The position numbers and the translations under genes are program-made. DNA of 64,000 bases, taken from assembly GCA_003415625.1 (NCBI GenBank), contig PYIU01000004.1, forward strand, positions 3,596,001-3,660,000, in the 5' to 3' direction. Below are positions 60,373 to 64,000 of this stretch, piece after piece (position 1 is the first letter of the stretch; every line of letters begins with the position of its first letter). The notes under the pieces were generated by a model. The model saw only the letters and a program-made list of their open reading frames with translations. It had not been told where the DNA came from and ran no database searches. Source of the stretch: Aquanectria penicillioides (lineage: Eukaryota; Ascomycota; Sordariomycetes; Hypocreales; Nectriaceae).

Positions 60373-62207
60373 CGTGACGACAGCCTACAACGCAAGTCAG
60401 TCATTCTGCTTTATTGTCTATTATCAACGTGTGGCATTGAGCGGAAGGCTGTGGCCAACGGTGGGAGATTGGGAGATGAGAACCTCCCTGGTCGCATCTT
60501 GACCGCAACGTGACATGCAACGAAACTTACAACTAGCGCAACAAGTGCCTCAGACTTTGTTGTTAGGTCCCCGACCTTGGATGAAGGGCGAAGGTGTTTT
60601 CCTACCACCACGAGACGTTTATTTCTTCTTTCCCCAACAAAAATTCTTCGAAACGAGATTGGTTGTGATATGTGTTTGGGGGGAAAGAAAGAAAAGAGTT
60701 GGCAACGATGGCTTTATACAAACGGAGTGTGGGCCACAGAAGCCTGGAGAGGCGGGCAACTCTCGTCGTATTCGGAGAGAGTGGTGAAGGGGGAATTGGG
60801 AATGTTAGGGTGGGGTGGAAAGTGATGAATAGAAAGGGGAAACCCAGAACTCGGGCACTCTTTGATGAGCTGTGAAACAGAGTCCCAAGAAGAACCGGGC
60901 TAGCGTGATTGAAGTAGCTTTGAGGTCTGTCAGGAAGAAATAGGCCGCCTCCTACGAAAGCCTAGGAAATGAAGCTGCTGTCGGGAGACCAACCCCCCAA
61001 TACAATCGGGGAGGGAGGTGACAATAGCAGGGTTGGATATTGGGTTGGTGTTGAAGAAGAAGAATAGTAACAATAGGAATCAATGTGGGGAGGCCTTTTT
61101 AAGTTGCAGTGACAAACAATGATCACTTAGTGTTGAGACTGACAACTGGCCGCCAGCTGCATCCGACCACGTGAGTAAAGTGAGAACGAAGAAGATTCAA
61201 GAGATGGTTAGGAGAGGATGTCCTGAATTTGATGAGCGCATGATTCCCTTGTTCTTTTGCAGAAGAGGAAGCGCAAGGCGAGAGCCATTAAGTGGCAGCT
61301 TTTAGGAAGCGACATAGGTCAAAGAAAGGCATCCTATGATAGTCTTGGTCGGAACTTGACGGTCAGAGACGATTCCCTGTCTCGATGAGAACTTGGCTTC
61401 GAAGCAGAGTCAATACTATCCAAACTAACAACGACGTGAGTAGGTGTCATAAAGCTACCTTGGCAGTGTAGAGTGATTCATGAAAACACCTGACCCTCAC
61501 CACCCGACATGGGCCTGAACTGGACGGCTCCCTGTCGAAAAAAAGTTGGATTGGTCAACATATCTATCACGATATCCAGCTCGACAAAATCAGGAGGAGG
61601 TCGGCACGAAGTTGTTCGAGTTGATTAAGGCAAGTAGAGTCGAAGAGGTGGTGGGCATCAATGCACCATAAAAATAGGCATCCTCTGAATCACATGCCTC
61701 GGGGCTAGGATCAGGCAATGCACGCATTCATCTGCCTTTCAAAGCTGTTCTCCAAATTTTCAGCAAGCCTTATGCCACGGGATCGCACTTAATCAGGGAG
61801 GGCAGCATGAAGCTTCCCCCTCCCCAAGTCACGGTGCTTGTATGTCACTGAAGCTGCGTATTTCATTCAATGTGTCAAGCGATAGTAACGCGCAATCCCA
61901 GGGTATTCGATTTACATGAAATCCAATTAAGCACATGGGTTAAAGCGCCTCTACATAACACATGAGGCAGGTGGGTATGCAATGTAAATTCGTTGAATTT
62001 CTGCCCAGAACAGTCGGCGAAGCTTCATGTCTAAATATCTTCATCCCCAAACTCATCTAGTTGTCATATTTGGGAGGTTTCCTCGTCTAATTCCCTGCTG
62101 AGTCGGTGCTTCGTGGTTGATGCCTCGTCCCTAATCACAGGAAGCTTCGCGACAGCTAGAGCTCACCAATCAAAACCCCACACCTCAAACCTGCTGAGGC
62201 GATTGCT
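60373..62207. other. Intergenic region between the RRM gene and ARPC4
   Basis: The promoter and probable long leader of the RRM gene lie on the left; the ARPC4 3' UTR lies on the right. Frames on the plus strand at 60,515-60,875 show no motif. No RNA gene was recognised. Confidence 0.55.
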
Positions 62208-62966
62208 TTAATCAAACTAGAAGGAGTTAGTCGGCGCTGATATTAAACACTGCACAGTCAAGATTCTTACAGGTGTCAGGAAAGACTCGGCCACGAATCG
62301 AGCTCTTGCGTTCAACTGCATGCCATGTTTAGTGTGGGTTTCCAGGGAGATGCCATGTCTACACTCACGAAGAGCTTCATCTCAGAGATTTCCTTGTCAA
62401 CTTCTTCCATAAACTGGATGATGAAGTCGACAAGCTTATGCTTAAGCATTTCCTCGGTGTGGAAGTTGGTTATTAAGAAGGAGATGTCGTATCCCTATGA
62501 AAGCGGCGGTGTCAGTCAGGGGGGCGGGGTGGTAATAGGAAGGCGGCCAGCCGGATGTGACGGACCTTGATGGGTTTCCTCCGCAGGATAAAGAAAGACT
62601 CTGCGCGCTGGGTCAAGAATCGCGTGAACTTATGAACCAGAATGTGCTCGATCTCATCGGCCTGCTTGATCTTAATGCTAATGCGGACTGAGTTGATGCT
62701 GGGCTCGATCAGGACACGCTCGTTCTCGTTGCGCGCAATGGTGAGCGGGGCGAGGAGGACCTCAGGGGAGGATTGGGCTTCAATCTCCGGGACATTGTGT
62801 CGCTCGGCGGTCTGAGAGGCGAAGTTGGAGAGGGTGAGGGCAGCTGTCAAGCTGCTTCGTACACACTGCAGGTACGGTCTTAGGGATTGAGACTAAGCAA
62901 CGAGAGACAACGGTTAGTGGTGCTCCGAGTTGCAAAGGGGGGTTCTCGATACGCAGGTCATACCAT
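62208..62966 (-). CDS. arc19: Arp2/3 complex 20-kDa subunit (ARPC4/Arc19)
   Basis: Five exons: 62,966-62,964 (the ATG alone), 62,892-62,566, 62,494-62,369, 62,315-62,271 and 62,216-62,208 (Phe-Asp-stop only). The product is 169 aa, the standard ARPC4 length. The subunit forms the structural core of the Arp2/3 complex that nucleates branched actin at endocytic patches. Recognisable segments: [19 protein letters not shown] at the start, [20 protein letters not shown], the [26 protein letters not shown] region joined across intron 2, [22 protein letters not shown], and the ending [17 protein letters not shown]. All splices restore conserved sequence, so confidence is high despite the one-codon first exon. 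It is divergent from ubp6, with a 612-bp shared upstream region. Confidence 0.95.
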
Positions 62967-63511
62967 GGCTGCTGTTCCTGCTTATCCTAAGCCCAGGTCT
63001 ATTGTCGCTGGCGGAGTTAGGAGTTGAGATGGCTGGTGATATCCCGCGGGGTCTGGGATAGGGACATCAGGCACCTCGAGTTGGAGCTGGCTGTCATGTG
63101 GGGGCCATGACGAGTGCTGGGGAAGCAACAAGCCACGTCACGTGGGCTTACCTACAGGTGAAGACAGGAGCAACATCGTTAGCAGGCGCCACACTGGTGG
63201 TTCCCCTGCTCAGCCACATGGCCCTGCTGAGTTCGTTGCTTCCCTGAGGAATGAACTAAGCCACATGCGTATGGTTGCTAGGCCGGTAGGCACTCCGTAG
63301 TGCGTCCCAGCCTCTACACCGCTTTCCCCACTACAACCCTTCCCGCCTCTAACTAGGTACCAACGATGACGCTGGCCCTGTAGCTTGCTTGTTTGTCGAA
63401 CAAATTCCTTCGAGTTCCACGTCCGCTTTGCATCGCATCGCATCACATCAACCTGCAAGGGACTCTGCAAACTTTGCTTCCCAATCCCATTCCTTCTTTT
63501 TTCCTTACCCG

Positions 63512-63544
<33 letters not shown>

Positions 63545-63578
63545 GTGCTCCCAGAGCTTCCATCTCGTGCCATCAGTC
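62967..63578. promoter_or_regulatory. Divergent promoter region of ARPC4 and ubp6
   Basis: Between the two divergent ATGs. It contains a long pure C tract at about 63,512-63,542 only 37 bases from the ubp6 ATG, and CATCGCATCGCATCACATCA-type short repeats at about 63,432-63,451. No TATA box is obvious. Confidence 0.6.
63512..63542. repeat. C31 homopolymer tract
   Basis: About 31 uninterrupted C in the ubp6 leader/promoter. Such tracts are unstable and often mis-sized in assemblies. The complementary strand is a G tract able to form a quadruplex. Confidence 0.9.
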
Positions 63579-64000
63579 ATGGCGTCCATACCAGGTTTGT
63601 TACCCCTCCATCAATCACCAAAACGGATTTCTAATGGTCCTCGCTACACAGTTACCGTCAAGCACCAGGGCAAAAAGTACGATGTCGAAATCGATCTTAC
63701 ATCGACCGGGGAGGACTTTAAGCTCCAGATGTTCAGCTTGACCAATGTCGAGCCTGAGCGTCAAAAGATCCTCATCAAAGGTGGCCAGCTCAAGGATGAG
63801 GCCGACATGAGCAAGCTCGGCCTCAAGGCAGGCCAGACTATCATGATGATGGGCACCCCAGGCTCCAGTGGCGGTGATATTGTTCGGCCCAAGGACCAAG
63901 TCAAGTTTGTTGAAGATATGACAGAGGCTGAAGCCGCTCAGCAAGTTGGCGCCACTCCTGCCGGTCTCACCAACCTCGGTAATACCTGTTACCTTAATTC
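63579..64000 (+). CDS. ubp6: Ubp6/USP14-type ubiquitin C-terminal hydrolase, 5' part (runs off the window)
   Basis: Exon 1 is 63,579-63,594 (MASIP plus one base); a 57-bp intron (GTTTGT...CACAG) ends at 63,651; exon 2 runs from 63,652 past the end. Ubp6 is the proteasome-bound deubiquitinase that trims chains from substrates at the 19S particle. The N-terminal ubiquitin-like domain (about residues 5-80: VTVKHQGKKYDVEIDL, ILIKGGQLKDEADM, GLKAGQTIMMMG) binds the proteasome. The window ends in the catalytic Cys box, GLTNLGNTCYLNS, whose Cys is the nucleophile. The minus-strand frame opposite is a shadow. Confidence 0.93.
   Translation, partial: MASIPGLLPLHQSPKRISNGPRYTVTVKHQGKKYDVEIDLTSTGEDFKLQMFSLTNVEPERQKILIKGGQLKDEADMSKLGLKAGQTIMMMGTPGSSGGDIVRPKDQVKFVEDMTEAEAAQQVGATPAGLTNLGNTCYLN

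Overview
The window is nuclear DNA of a filamentous ascomycete (Pezizomycotina, probably a sordariomycete). The evidence is: genes broken by short GT..AG introns (about 50-110 bp) with CTAAC/CTGAC-like branch sites; orthologues typical of that group (rfeG, pfa5, sfh5, ash1, DNA polymerase eta, ARPC4, Ubp6); and an AT-rich block with the transition-only damage left by repeat-induced point mutation (RIP). I cannot name the species.

Layout. (1) 1-~14,580 is an extremely AT-rich, gene-free block of dead retrotransposons. A Ty3/Gypsy chromovirus remnant lies on the minus strand. It is interrupted at 5,268-10,803 by a complete but mutated Ty1/Copia element on the plus strand, with 230-bp LTRs and an AATCT target duplication. 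A further 1.9 kb (12,650-14,580) is unassigned. (2) 15,243-16,422: a secreted choloylglycine-hydrolase-family protein whose nucleophilic Cys is a Ser. (3) 18,660-22,599: an Nmd5-type importin with a one-base frameshift. (4) 22,600-31,030: a long stretch rich in microsatellites with no convincing gene. (5) 31,031-32,432 rfeG; 36,096-38,544 DNA polymerase eta; 39,882-41,236 Pfa5-type palmitoyltransferase. (6) 41,237-48,718: mostly non-coding, with one probable small cysteine-rich gene at 44,766-44,906. (7) 48,719-51,326 ASH1-type histone methyltransferase, also carrying a one-base frameshift; 54,001-55,328 sfh5; 57,485-60,372 an RRM protein with an in-frame TAG; 62,208-62,966 ARPC4; and, divergently, the 5' end of ubp6 from 63,579.

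The genes are housekeeping or regulatory and unrelated in pathway: nuclear import, translesion synthesis, S-acylation, H3K36 methylation, lipid/heme carrier, actin nucleation, proteasomal deubiquitination. All recognised genes except ubp6 and the small cysteine-rich gene are on the minus strand. There is no secondary-metabolite cluster, CRISPR array, tRNA or rRNA gene that I can support. The most notable items are the exactly bounded nested retrotransposon, the unusual residual CpA context in the RIP block, the Cys-to-Ser hydrolase, two frameshifts in C runs of conserved genes, the in-frame TAG of the RRM gene and the unannotated cysteine-rich miniprotein. I found no clearly new multi-gene system. 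All exon boundaries are predictions from splice consensus and family alignment by eye, good to about 1-2 bases.
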